From Steinernema hermaphroditum (taxonomy: Eukaryota > Nematoda > Chromadorea > Rhabditida > Steinernematidae), in assembly GCA_030435675.1 (NCBI GenBank), contig CM059624.1, positions 1,078,769 to 1,142,768 on the forward strand: DNA of 64,000 nucleotides, given 5' to 3'. The notes beneath the pieces were generated by a model. It searched no databases and was not told where the DNA came from. It saw only the letters and a list, made by a program, of their open reading frames with translations. Position 1 is the stretch's first letter. Each line of letters opens with the position of its first letter. Positions 20,370 through 29,888 of the stretch are shown here, piece by piece. A program made the position numbers and the translations under genes.

Positions 20370-20675
20370 TCACCGCCCATGTGCTGGATCTAAAAGTGTT
20401 TTTTTTGCAACGATGCGGCATCTCTCATACTTACGCTCGAACCCAGAGTCGCCATAGTTCGGTGCTCGTTCGAAGTTTCGGTCAAAGCCAGTATCGCCGT
20501 AGTTTGGATTGCGTGGATATCCTCCACCTGGATTAAAGTTTCCCACTCCTGGATATTGAGGACTTCCAGGAATGATGGCGCCAGGAACGTAGCCTCCACC
20601 GGGGTATCCATAGCTCGGCCAGCCCACAGCCACTGATATGTAGAGGGTAAAAAGAAATAATAGTTTCAGTATCAT
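20370..20675 (-). CDS. Small secreted Gly/Pro/Tyr-rich protein
   Basis: Exons 20435-20675 and 20370-20389 give 86 residues: signal peptide MILKLLFLFTLYISVAVG, then a PGGG-rich stretch and a repeated pair NYGDTGFDRNFERAP / NYGDSGFE. The donor GTAAGT at 20434 and acceptor CTTTTAG are good and close the frame at HPAHGR. A TATAAAAG lies about 37 bp upstream (20711-20718 on the plus strand). No known domain; by size, leader and position it belongs to the same secreted-peptide cluster. Confidence 0.65.
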   Translation of the reverse strand: MILKLLFLFTLYISVAVGWPSYGYPGGGYVPGAIIPGSPQYPGVGNFNPGGGYPRNPNYGDTGFDRNFERAPNYGDSGFERKYERCRIVAKKTLLDPAHGR

Positions 20676-21842
20676 TACGGCTACGTAGAGCGTAAACGAT
20701 TGCAAGCGTCCTTTTATAAGGTGCTTTTCGCACTAAAACAGGTTAGAATTGGAATTTTAGGGGGTAGAAAGCACTTAAGGGCAAGTTTAACAATCGTAGT
20801 TAAAGAAGGAATAGTACCTTCCCTCCGAGAATTGAAGTTAGCCACAAAGGAAAAGTCGCAGTTTCCAAAAACTTGTTTTGAGTTTGTTTTTGTCAAAGTG
20901 CAGCATATCAGTAAAGAAGGCGCTGTAAACCCATCGAAAGGTTGTTTGTTTTTATGTCAACCAGTTTTTGAAATTCGACGGATGACGAGCAGAATTTGTA
21001 AGGAACCATATATAACCTATATACACCCTTAACGTCTATTCCGAATCATTGATGTACATCAAGCAGATCCCATTATGTTCAACCATTGGTGAATCGTCGT
21101 TCTTCTCGCTTGTGTATGCCATGCTTGCGCTCTCGTTTTCATGAATTCGTCAATACGAATGATGCAAAATCGTTCATGACACAAAAGCTACTGTTAATTA
21201 ATTTAAGAGCCGTGGTTGTCGCCGTCTCTGGCCCTCTACTATCCTCTCTAATTTTTTGTGAATTTTCTTTTAAGCCACGTCTACCTCTCCATCTGTGTTC
21301 TCCGGTTTCTCAATTAACACCCAGATTCCCACCCTCACTTACTGCCACTATCAATAGGAGCAGGCTGAATCCGCTCTACAGTACGGAAATTTAAGCAATG
21401 GCGAACAGAGATGGGCAGGAACGAATCGAATCGGCTGAACCGTGAGCCGTTTGATGTCTGTTTTATTGAACGTTCCATTTGATAAACAAAGAACTTTGAT
21501 CGACTTCATTTTTTTGAGCAGTAAAGAATACAGTTTTTCGGTGCTGGCGCTGAAGACCGTGATCCCACTGCTTTGCGCAGGCATTGGACAAGTCAAGAGC
21601 TGATTCCGGTAGAGGATCAAACGGTGAAACACAGTGAATGGATGTATTGATTGAGTTCCTTACGAACAAAACAGGACGTGCGACCTTTCAAAGGTAGCGC
21701 CTCCCTAAGAACACGTATCTTCCTCTGCCACGAGTCTGCATGAAATTTGTTTTCTTTGATATGTGCTCTGTCATCGCGCCCACAACCCGCCTCTTGAGCA
21801 AGTCATTTATCAAATAGACACTTCACTTCACTGCAATGCATC
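20676..21842. other. Intergenic, 1.2 kb
   Basis: Apart from the promoter of the preceding gene I see no gene. CAGAGATGGGCAGGAACGAATCG near 21405 has the look of a hAT-type hairpin-element end, but I find no matching second end nearby. Short frames on both strands look random in codon use. Confidence 0.4.
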
Positions 21843-22195
21843 TTATCGACCGTAGCCTCTACCGCCACCGTAGCTGCTTCCACCTCCATAGTTTCCGCCG
21901 CCACCGTAGTTTCCACCACCACCGTAGTTTCCGCCACCACCGTAGTTACCTCCACCGAATCCTCCACCTCCGGGCATTCCTAAGAAAGTTAACAGTCACT
22001 GAGTTAGAGGACGTTTCACTCACCCATGCCGCCAGCTTGAGCGAACGAACCGCTCTGCGCATAACCAGGCGATCCACCACCCATCATGTTCATTCCGCCG
22101 CCTCCCATGTTTCCATAGCCGTAGCCAGGAAAGGGATACGCGAACGATACGGCAACGAAGGAGACGAGCACAGCGAGAAGAAGTCGAACCAGCAT
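21843..22195 (-). CDS. Secreted glycine-rich peptide with GGGGNY repeats
   Basis: Exons 22024-22195 and 21843-21979 give 102 residues: signal peptide MLVRLLLAVLVSFVAVSFA, a Gly/Met-rich middle (GNMGGGGMNMMGGG) and a second exon with at least four copies of NYGGGG ending GRGYGR. The two-exon build, signal peptide coding exon and TATA box close upstream (TATATA near 22229) match the YGG peptides in the cluster, so this is likely a more distant relative. Possible roles are antimicrobial peptide or cuticle component; the sequence cannot decide. Confidence 0.8.
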
Positions 22196-23300
22196 GGTTG
22201 TGGCTGTGATGTGCACGTTTACTTCCTCTTTATATACATGCTTTAGTCTGTAGACAACAGGTCGAGGGCAAAAACTAAACATAACAAAAAACAACCAAAT
22301 AGTGTAATGTCTGTTTGGGGCGTTAAAGGGTCGAAGTTTGGGCATGTTGTGGAGGAAGGAAAGTTCTATATGGCTATTGATTGGAGAAACATGGAAGTTT
22401 AGAGCGTGAAAGAAGCTTTAGCGCGTGCATAGGGATTATATGGCAAAATCGCCAAAAAAGGACAGCCAATTCTGTAATTCAGAACTATCAAGACTGCAGG
22501 GCTCGTTTAAAGTCAATAAGCATGGGTCCAAGCAAAGTGCACGTGAACATAAGCCTGCTTCAGGGGCGCTTTAGGACATCGTCAACAGACAGGACGATCA
22601 TTGTAATTGGTGGCCATTTTTTGCGGTTTTCTCACTGCATCATGCGGAGGATATAATGTTTAACACATCTTTTCTCTGCTTGTCATCAGAGATATTCATT
22701 AAACGGCTGACTCTCTGTGGACCGATCTCGTGGAAAACTTAGGACACCAACATAATCTCATTGCGTTTTAGCTCCGAGAGGAGCGGTCGAAATTTTCCAC
22801 TAATCTGGGAAGATAGGCAGGAAGAGATGCTCTTTAACGTGTTGACAGCTATATACTGTAGATATCGTGGTTTTCTTAAAACTGCCAAAGAGCAGGGTGG
22901 CTCTATCTTTATGCAACTAACTGCATCCATCAAACAGCAGTCGCTCTTTGCACCGATCTCGTGGTGTAGTGGTTATCACATCTGTCTAACACACAGAAGG
23001 CCGGCGGTTCGAGCCCGCCCGAGATCAATATGTTTTTTCGTTGTAGTGTGATAGGAGGCGCTGTCTGGAGATGTTTTCCATGCAGCCGGTAGACATTTCC
23101 TTTACGCGCAAGTGCAGGACTGGAAGATGTGCAGTCTGGCTGTAAGGAAAAACGTTTTGTGATCGATCTTCAGCAGACAACGAACAGTGCATTTTATCAT
23201 CTGTCAAATTCAAATTATTTATTAAATAAATAAATAAAATAAATAATAGAATTGTTTCTATGGTAGCTCCGACCATGATAAATATCGCAACCGCTCGGCT
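22196..23300. other. Intergenic with a tRNA gene
   Basis: Contains the tRNA-Val at 22955-23026 and an AT-rich (AAAT)n-type stretch at 23215-23250. No coding gene is seen. Confidence 0.5.
22955..23026 (+). tRNA. tRNA-Val (anticodon AAC)
   Basis: 72 bases folding as a cloverleaf: acceptor GATCTCG with CGAGATC, D-arm with GTGTAGTGGTTATCAC, anticodon arm TCTGTCTAACACACAGA with anticodon AAC, T-arm CCGGCGGTTCGAGCCCGCC. A and B boxes are good. No intron. Confidence 0.95.
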
Positions 23301-23563
23301 CTAGTTCCAGCCGCCTCCCATTCCGCCCATCGGATAACCTCCCATTCCACCCATGGGGTAACCTGAAGACTCATCTTTTAAAAGAAGCAAATGCACATTC
23401 ACTCACCTCCACCCATCGAATATCCACCGCCATACCCTCCATAGCCACCGTATCCTCCATAGCTGCCATATCCGCCATATCCTCCGTAGCCATGGTGGTG
23501 GGGATAGGCAGTGGTTAGAGCCACGAGGACGAGGAGAAGAGAGAAGACGAGACGAAAGGACAT
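23301..23563 (-). CDS. YGG-repeat secreted peptide, copy B
   Basis: Exons 23407-23563 and 23301-23362 give 72 residues, starting MSFRLVFSLLLVLVALTTAYPHHHG in two overlapping pieces, then the same YGGYGG and YPMGGMGG repeats as copy A, ending WN. Intron position and sequence are almost identical to copies A and C. Homology with copy A continues upstream to the TGACGTCA at 23736-23743, so the whole transcription unit was duplicated. Substitutions in the signal peptide are mostly conservative, which suggests it is still a working gene. See copy A for the likely function. Confidence 0.85.
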
Positions 23564-24190
23564 GGTCGGTGATCTCTCCTTCGCCTTGGCCTCTTTTATA
23601 TGGGTTGGACAGTGTCATCTTTTGGCCTGTTTGAAGGGTGATTCATCGGGAATGGGACCGAATTAGCTGAACTTTGGCAAATTCGAAGATGAGTAACCAA
23701 ACTATGATAAGATAGCGTGTTGAATTTATGTAAAATGACGTCAAAATGGTCAAAAAGTTGAGAACATAACAACCACTACTGCTTAGGAACAAGTTGTCCC
23801 GTCCTGTTATAGGCATCGAGTTACCAGCTTCACTTCCTCATTGGCAGCTAGGAGCCAAGAAGTATCTCTGATAGACATCCGAAACACATGTAGGTTCTCC
23901 CTTCCACCACTTTTAGGACATCTTCATCTCTACATATAAGTAGATCATCAGTGTGCGAGAAAGGTGCGTTCAGTCGATATCCGATCTTGTTATGGAGCCA
24001 TGAAATCTGCCTCTTTCTGATATTATCTTATAATACAATGCCCTTCCGACAGTACAACAACCAATTTCTTCCTCATTAATATTGTCTTCAAAACAGGCTA
24101 CGTTTTTACACCACCACGAGAAAAACATTCTTCGTCTCATAAACATTGTTTCGTCGCTGTTGTGGCGAACATTTCCACTCTCTGACCGAC
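23564..24190. other. Intergenic; promoter of copy B and upstream region of the His-rich gene
   Basis: 23564-23745 is the shared YGG promoter block in reverse, including TATA (23594-23600). TGATAAGATAG near 23706 on the plus strand contains GATA-type sites. Nothing else supported. Confidence 0.45.
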
Positions 24191-24668
24191 ATGAACAGTG
24201 CTGTTATTGTCAGTTGTGTGCTGATCTCAACTCTGCTGCTCACTTCCTTTTGTGCTGGCCACGAACGTCGTGGAAGCGACGAAAGGCGCGGTAGCCACGA
24301 AAACCATGGTCATGGGCATCACCATGGTCATCATCATCATCACAGAGAATATGAGAACGAAGGAGAAGGCAATGGCTATGGTTATGGTCAGTATTCATCC
24401 ACTGATGGCATCTATCGAGCACGGGATGGAGGAGTTCCTTCTGGAGGCGGTGTTCAGATGAGTGGCGATGGCACGGATGGACAAGTATCTGGTCCTGTTC
24501 CTCCAAATGGCGACGGATTGGGAGGGCCCAGTGGAGACGCTGGAACAGTTCCGGTGCCTACAGAAGGACAACTACCAGCAGGAGGAACTGGCCCTCCGGG
24601 TAATGATGGCTTTAGAAGTAGATAATAACAACGAAATGTTTCCTTTAGGGATGCCAGCAGAAAGATGA
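24191..24668 (+). CDS. Secreted histidine-rich, glycine/proline-rich protein
   Basis: Exons 24191-24599 and 24649-24668 give 142 residues. The start is a signal peptide (MNSAVIVSCVLISTLLLTSFC), followed by charged RRGS repeats, a His cluster (HGHGHHHGHHHHH) that could bind metal ions, and a Gly/Pro-rich tail. Reading through the intron instead adds only a short alternative end. It sits among the YGG peptide genes and has the same two-exon architecture with a very short last exon, so it is probably another cluster member or an immune or cuticle-associated secreted protein. Confidence 0.7.
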
Positions 24669-25219
24669 GTCCATACACCATAAAAATGCCTAACCAGCGC
24701 CGTTACATAAGTATGCTATTCAAAAAAGTCATCTACAGTTTTTATTGTTCTTAATAGAATACTGTATTGTCCATGAACGAATAAATAAATTTATAAGACA
24801 TCATTAGACTTGTGCAACCCGGAAAGGTCTCATCCGACTTCGCTTTTAAGGTGTCCTGGGATTGTACTCTTACTTAACTAACAAATTAAAGATTAGAAGA
24901 TAGGCTCTTGTACAAATCTGTCCAAAAACAGTCCAAGTCTGCCCTGGAATCTTGCCTTTCCTCATTTTGCGTTTAGTTGCGTAAGATAGAAGGCCCGAGT
25001 CCAATGAGAACAACCCTTTCCCGCTTGAAATCCTCGTGCATCAACTTTATATTGGATACTGGATGGAAAGACAAGCTGATGCAAATGAACTTATTTTATT
25101 ACCATAAGCCATAAATAAATTAAATTTAGGTTTAGTTTAGATGATACATATACTTTACATTGTCATTGAAAGCAGTTTCTTAATCAGCATTCAATGATAA
25201 ACATCGTAGATGCTCGGCT
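24669..25219. other. Intergenic between convergent genes
   Basis: AT-rich 3' flanks of the His-rich gene and YGG copy C; no gene seen. Confidence 0.45.
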
Positions 25220-25482
25220 CTAGTTCCAGCCGCCTCCCATTCCGCCCATCGGATAACCTCCCATTCCACCCATGGGGTAGCCTGAAGACTCATCTTTTAA
25301 AAGAAGCAAATGCACATTCACTCACCTCCACCCATCGAATATCCACCGCCATACCCTCCATAGCCACCGTATCCTCCATAGCTGCCATATCCGCCATATC
25401 CTCCGTAGCCATGGTGGTGGGGATGGGCAGTAGCCAGAGCCACGAAGACCAAGAGAAGAGAGAAGACGAGACGAAGGGACAT
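25220..25482 (-). CDS. YGG-repeat secreted peptide, copy C
   Basis: Exons 25326-25482 and 25220-25281 give 72 residues. The signal peptide MSLRLVFSLLLVFVALATA is the same as copy A, while the C-terminus ending at WN matches copy B. Upstream homology to A and B ends near 25625, where a diverged GACGTCAG remains. C therefore looks like a mosaic of A-like and B-like parts, as expected from gene conversion or serial duplication. Confidence 0.85.
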
Positions 25483-25818
25483 GGTCGGTGCTCTCTCCTT
25501 CGCCTTGGCCTCTTTTATATGGGTTGGACAGTGTCATCTTTTGGCCTGTTTGAAGGCTGACTCATTCGGAATGGGACCGAATTAGCTGAACTTTGGCAAA
25601 TTCGAAGATGAGTAACCAAAGCGCAATGGAATAAAGCGAAACGACGTCAGAGTGGCGTGGAGCGTGAGACAAGGAGGTATAGAAAAACAAGTTCTACTAT
25701 CTTATTGACACAATTAAGGAAGAGTGGTTAACCGGTCAAAACACAAACGGCGACTCTCATAGTATATGATAATGAAGAAGACCTCAGTGATCACAAGAAC
25801 AAAATAATGCCACAAATA

Positions 25819-26706
25819 TCATTCCTCTTGTGGTCGATTTTGGTGAAAATAGACCATTTCTAAATCAGTTTCCACCCAAGACGTTCCATTAGAATGGAAC
25901 ATCTTATACGTCCTCTCGTCTTCGATGTACTGAAACGTTTCCTGGATATATTTCATGTGTTTAGACCCCTTGCTCACGTAAAAACTCCAAATTTTGAAAT
26001 CTCTTCCGAGCGCCTCTTCAGAACTCTTCCAGAAATCCAGTAGTCTCCCGAGCATTTCGATGTTGAACTTAGGAAAGTTTTTGTTCTTGTTCAGCCTTAG
26101 ATTCCTCGATCGTTTTTCGTTGATGATCATATCAGTAAAATCTTGTTCTTCAATTGGAGACGAACCTATTACTTTTATGGTATCAAGAAGAAGGGTCTCG
26201 ATTCCCCCCGCTTTCATGAGCTTCTTGATCCATAGCACCACTTCCGGCTCATTATTTAGAGTTGTATTGTTGATTTCTACCGTTTTCAGGCAATACACAT
26301 TGAAGGTGTAGATCTTAAACGGAGCTAGGGTGTCCATGTTGATGACTCCCAGAGAGTTGCACTGGATAGCGCAGACTCCGAGGAGATTGTCCAAAACGGC
26401 ACCACTGATGATGTCACATCCCGAAGTGGCATTCGAGGGAGAAATATTCAAATCGTCGATACGATAGAGGACACTTCGATCGTCGTAGTCTGGCACGATT
26501 TTCCGAGCGTTTCGAAGTAGCTTACTGTAGACGTGGCCAGTCGAGGCGAATGGCTGTCGAAGAACTCCACCGAGAAGAACGATTTTCTCGACGTTTTGGC
26601 GGGCGGAGTTGAACCACGTTTTGTCCAACTGAGCTAGGAAGCGGAGAGTCCGGGAGGAGAGTTGTCGACATACTTGGTTGACGAAGTCGTGCGGGACACG
26701 GTCCAT
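25819..26706 (-). CDS. F-box-like nematode protein (MDRVPxxFVxxVC type)
   Basis: Single-exon frame; the ATG at 26706 gives 295 residues starting MDRVPHDFVNQVCRQLSSRT, an N-terminal helix pair resembling the degenerate F-box of large nematode families. The rest lacks a domain I can name but has LRR/FTH-like alternation. An upstream in-frame ATG at 26817 would add a hydrophobic leader, but the family-like start is preferred. Such proteins would bind substrates for SCF ubiquitin ligases; this is inference. A second relative lies at 34687, and broken copies of this gene lie at 27194-28557. Confidence 0.6.
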   Translation of the reverse strand: MDRVPHDFVNQVCRQLSSRTLRFLAQLDKTWFNSARQNVEKIVLLGGVLRQPFASTGHVYSKLLRNARKIVPDYDDRSVLYRIDDLNISPSNATSGCDIISGAVLDNLLGVCAIQCNSLGVINMDTLAPFKIYTFNVYCLKTVEINNTTLNNEPEVVLWIKKLMKAGGIETLLLDTIKVIGSSPIEEQDFTDMIINEKRSRNLRLNKNKNFPKFNIEMLGRLLDFWKSSEEALGRDFKIWSFYVSKGSKHMKYIQETFQYIEDERTYKMFHSNGTSWVETDLEMVYFHQNRPQEE

Positions 26707-27193
26707 TGATGTTGTGAAAATAAAGGATATGAATGCGAAGCTGAGAAAGGTAAGGTGTGAAAAATCATAGTCGGTCATAACACCTTCGCTATCGGTAGCA
26801 TATAGCATAGAGTCTTTCATTTATGCCATCGGCCTTTCGGAAATAAGTTGAGTGAACGGTCGCGGTTGGCGCAATGATCGCCCCGGCTCCCTGAAGGCCT
26901 GAAACACCAGGCAGCCGTAATTCCAACGTCTTGTAAAGGAGACCATCAATCTCGATGTAACACTGAAGCCCGCGCCGCCAGCTGCTCGGATGATGGGATA
27001 CAATTTCCACACCACCGCGCTCCGGATTGATCTCTTCAGGTGAAAGTCGCCGAATATGCTTTGAAAGTCCTAAGTCGGGTGAAAATCAAATGTCCTCTGT
27101 CCCTTTCACGCCCTTTGCCTCTTGCGTCTGCACTCTCTTTGCACCGCTTCCCATGAACGGTCGCAATTGCTAGCAGTTGTAGCCGGCCTGAAA
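26707..27193. other. Intergenic with a dispersed repeat
   Basis: Around 26866-26910 the sequence GATCGCCCCGGCTCCCTGAAGGCCTG with the following AAACACC resembles 60437-60471 (GATCGTTCCCGGCTCCCAGAAGGCCGG then GAACACC), so it is part of a dispersed repeat. A shorter relative starts near 27154. No gene supported. Confidence 0.4.
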
Positions 27194-27611
27194 TCCAGAA
27201 ATCCAGTAGTCTCCCGAGCATTTCGATGTTGAACTTAGGAAAGTTCTTGTTCTTGTTCAGCCTTAGATTCCTCGATCGTTTTTCGTTGATGATCATATCA
27301 GTAAAATCTTGTTCTTCAATTGGAGACGAACCTATTACTTTTATGGTATCAAGAAGGAGGGTCTCGATTCCCCCCGCTTTCATGAGCTTCTAGATCCATA
27401 AAAGCACTTCTGGCTCATTATTTAGAGTTGTATTGTTGATTTCTACCGTTTTCAGGCAGTACACATTGAAGGTGTAGATTTTAAACGGAGCTAGGGTGTC
27501 CATATTGATGACTCCCCGAGAGTTGCATTGAATAGCGCACACTCCGAGGAGATTGTCCAAAACGGCACCACTAATGATGTCACAGCCCGAAGTGGCATTC
27601 GAGGGAGAAAT
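27194..27611 (-). pseudogene. Broken copy of the F-box-like gene, middle part
   Basis: Nearly identical to 26031-26447 of the intact gene. A base change turns the Lys codon in the WIKKLMK region into TAG, and both ends break off abruptly at unrelated sequence. It has no start codon in the family position. Confidence 0.85.
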
Positions 27612-27719
27612 AGAGTAAGAGTTTAAGAGAGTAAGACTTTCCCGCGGAGGTCGATCGGTTGTTCAGTGTTCGTTGTCGTGTTGTGTTAGTTCCTGTGCTC
27701 TCCGGCCGCCAAGTTAATT

Positions 27720-27895
27720 GTTGGACAAAACCTGGTTCAACTCCGCCCGCCAAAACGTCGACAAAATCGTTCTTCTCAGTGGAGTACTTCGACAGCCATT
27801 CGCCTCGACTGGTCACGTCTATAGTAAGCTACTTCGAAACGCTCGGAAAATCGTGCCAGACTACGACGATCGAAGTGTCCTCTACCGTATCGATT
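27720..27895 (+). pseudogene. Inverted fragment of the F-box-like gene
   Basis: Encodes DKTWFNSARQNVDKIVLL and the following residues through SVLYRID, matching 26463-26645 but in the opposite orientation to its neighbours. It ends abruptly after the YRID codons. A GTTGGACAAAAC motif just before this block is repeated just after it (near 27908 and 27923). Confidence 0.8.
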
Positions 27896-28380
27896 TTGGA
27901 CAAAACCTGTTGGAGAAATTTGTTGGACAAAACGTCGATACTCTCTCTCTAACTTCTCTTACTTCTATTCTCTAACTCTTAATCTCTCAACCAACTCTAA
28001 CTCAGACTTTCAACTCAAACTCTTAATCTCAATCAGCTCAATCAGATCTTTTCTCCTCCAGCTTCTAACTTGACTCAACTTGCAACAAAAGAATTAGTCT
28101 AACTCTTCATTACAAAAAGGGCTATCACGGTAGCTGCCGGGTCGAGATACAACGACGAAGTTCCTTTTATCACGACTTCTTAGGGAGGAGCTTCAGTTGG
28201 CGATCGGAGCTGCGAGCGCGGCGGAAGTCGGCTGATCGGGGGTCGAAGCCTAAACATAAAACCTTAATGTTTGCATTATAGAGTCCCGAGGTGTGACCGG
28301 CAGTGATCGGAATGTGCCGTCACAACAATCGAGAACATCTGAAATGTAATTATCTCACAACATTATACCTATCTCTACAC
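27896..28380. other. Pyrimidine-rich stretch inside the scrambled block
   Basis: 27940-28090 is CT-rich low-complexity sequence (repeated CTCTTA/TCTAACT units). Its reverse complement resembles 27606-27636 (GAGTAAGAGTTTAAGAGAGT). 28100-28380 holds nothing recognised. Confidence 0.45.
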
Positions 28381-28557
28381 AACTGAGTTAGGAAGCGGAG
28401 AGTCCGGGAGGAGAGTTGTCGACATACTTGGTCGACGAAGTCGTGCGGGACACGGTCCATTGATGTTGTGAAAATAAAGGATATGAATGCGAAGCTGAGA
28501 AAGGTAAGGTGTGAAAAATCATAGTCGGTCATAACACCTTCGCTATCGGTAGCATAT
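28381..28557 (-). pseudogene. Fragment of the F-box-like gene, N-terminal part
   Basis: Matches 26632-26806, including MDRVPHDFVDQVCRQLSSRT, then leaves the frame. Its upstream end abuts the long inverted repeat at 28559. Confidence 0.85.
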
Positions 28558-28558
28558 A

Positions 28559-29284
28559 CTCGCCGTAAAAAAAAAACAAAGTCCGCACGTTCGGTCAGCG
28601 TGCGTGTGGTCTCCCCGATTTACAAGGGAAAACCCGACTTGAGCATCATAGAAGCTCGATTTCTCTGCGCCTGTGGCGTTTCGTCGAAATCCGTCAAATA
28701 CAAATTGTTCGCTAGTGGCCAGAGCGCCGCTTGTGCCAAATTTCGCTGCGAACCGTTCGCTCTTTCCGTGGGAAAAAGTGTCTTTTCTCCGTGGCTAAGT
28801 CTATTTTTCATGTTACAGGGAAATTTCAGGACAGGTTTCTGAGCAAAATGGTGTGGTAAAATGGTAAAAATTTGTGCATTGTTGTAGAGAGCGGACTATT
28901 CTTCGATTCTCATAGCATGCTTGTACCTGTCAGATTCCGTAACCGTCACGATCGGTGATAGATTGTGATCGCATACAGAACGAATTGCTGCCATTTTGCC
29001 GATAAAACAGTTCCGAAATATCTATGCAGCATCTAAATGAGACCTAGTCACGGAAAAAAGACACTTTTTCGCACGAAAAGAGCGCACGGTTCGCAGCGAA
29101 ATTTGGCACAAGCGGCGCTCTGGCCACTAGCGAACAATTTGTATTTGACGGATTTCGACGAAACGCCACAGGTGCAGAGAAATCGAGCTTCTATGATGCT
29201 CAAGTCGGGTTTTCCCTTGTAAATCGGGGAGACCACACGCACGCTGACCGAACGTGCGGACTTTGTTTTTTTTTTGACGGCGAG
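28559..29284. repeat. Long inverted repeat (fold-back element)
   Basis: About 240 bp at 28559-28800 reappears as reverse complement at 29040-29284 (for example GTCCGCACGTTCGGTCAGCG against CGCTGACCGAACGTGCGGAC), around a unique spacer of about 240 bp. The pairing continues outward into flanking pieces of the F-box-like gene: 28516-28558 pairs with 29285-29327. Both arms have matching 62-64 codon frames, but these look like structural coincidence rather than a gene. Confidence 0.8.
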
Positions 29285-29327
29285 TATATGCTACCGATAG
29301 CGAAGGTGTTATGACCGACTATGATTT

Positions 29328-29888
29328 TTCTAAGTTATTTGAGATTAAGGAAGTCTTACAATACCTTACTCTATGTTTTGATCTAGATCTCACTCGCCTG
29401 AGATGAAGACGCTCTTCAAGCTATCTGGTTACCACATGACTTGTTAAAAGGATGACTAGCGCCACTAGAAGACGTGGCAAGCGAGACAAAGAGAACGTTA
29501 GGAGTGGAAATTGCATCACGAAATGTTTTGATTCGGAACATCGCATACTATTGGGAGGGGCTGCTCTCTGATCACACAGGAAGGCGCATTTGAGTATGAC
29601 GTAAAAGGAGTGAAATGTTTCATTGAAAGACGTAGCGATACAATAGGTAAGGGACCTTTGCTGTGGACCTATACTAAAGCGACCTGTGTTGTGAGTCAAA
29701 GGCAAGATGCTGCTAGGAGAGGCCAGACTTTAAGCCGGCCGTTTTTTGGGTCTCTTTTATTCTGAGGATAGATCCACTTGGGACGCTTAATTTGTACAAA
29801 TCGTTTTAAAACAATCTCCCAATAAATCTATTAATCCCCATCTAAAGAAAAAAAGTCATTTTGTGGAGTACTTCTTCCAAGCTCAAAA
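29328..29888. other. Intergenic
   Basis: No supported gene. A minus-strand open frame at 29421-29705 has no splice or family support. Confidence 0.4.

Noticed and set aside
28600..29242. Matching 62-80 codon frames in the two arms of the inverted repeat
   Set aside because: Same cause: inverted repeat arms give identical translations; nothing suggests a real protein.
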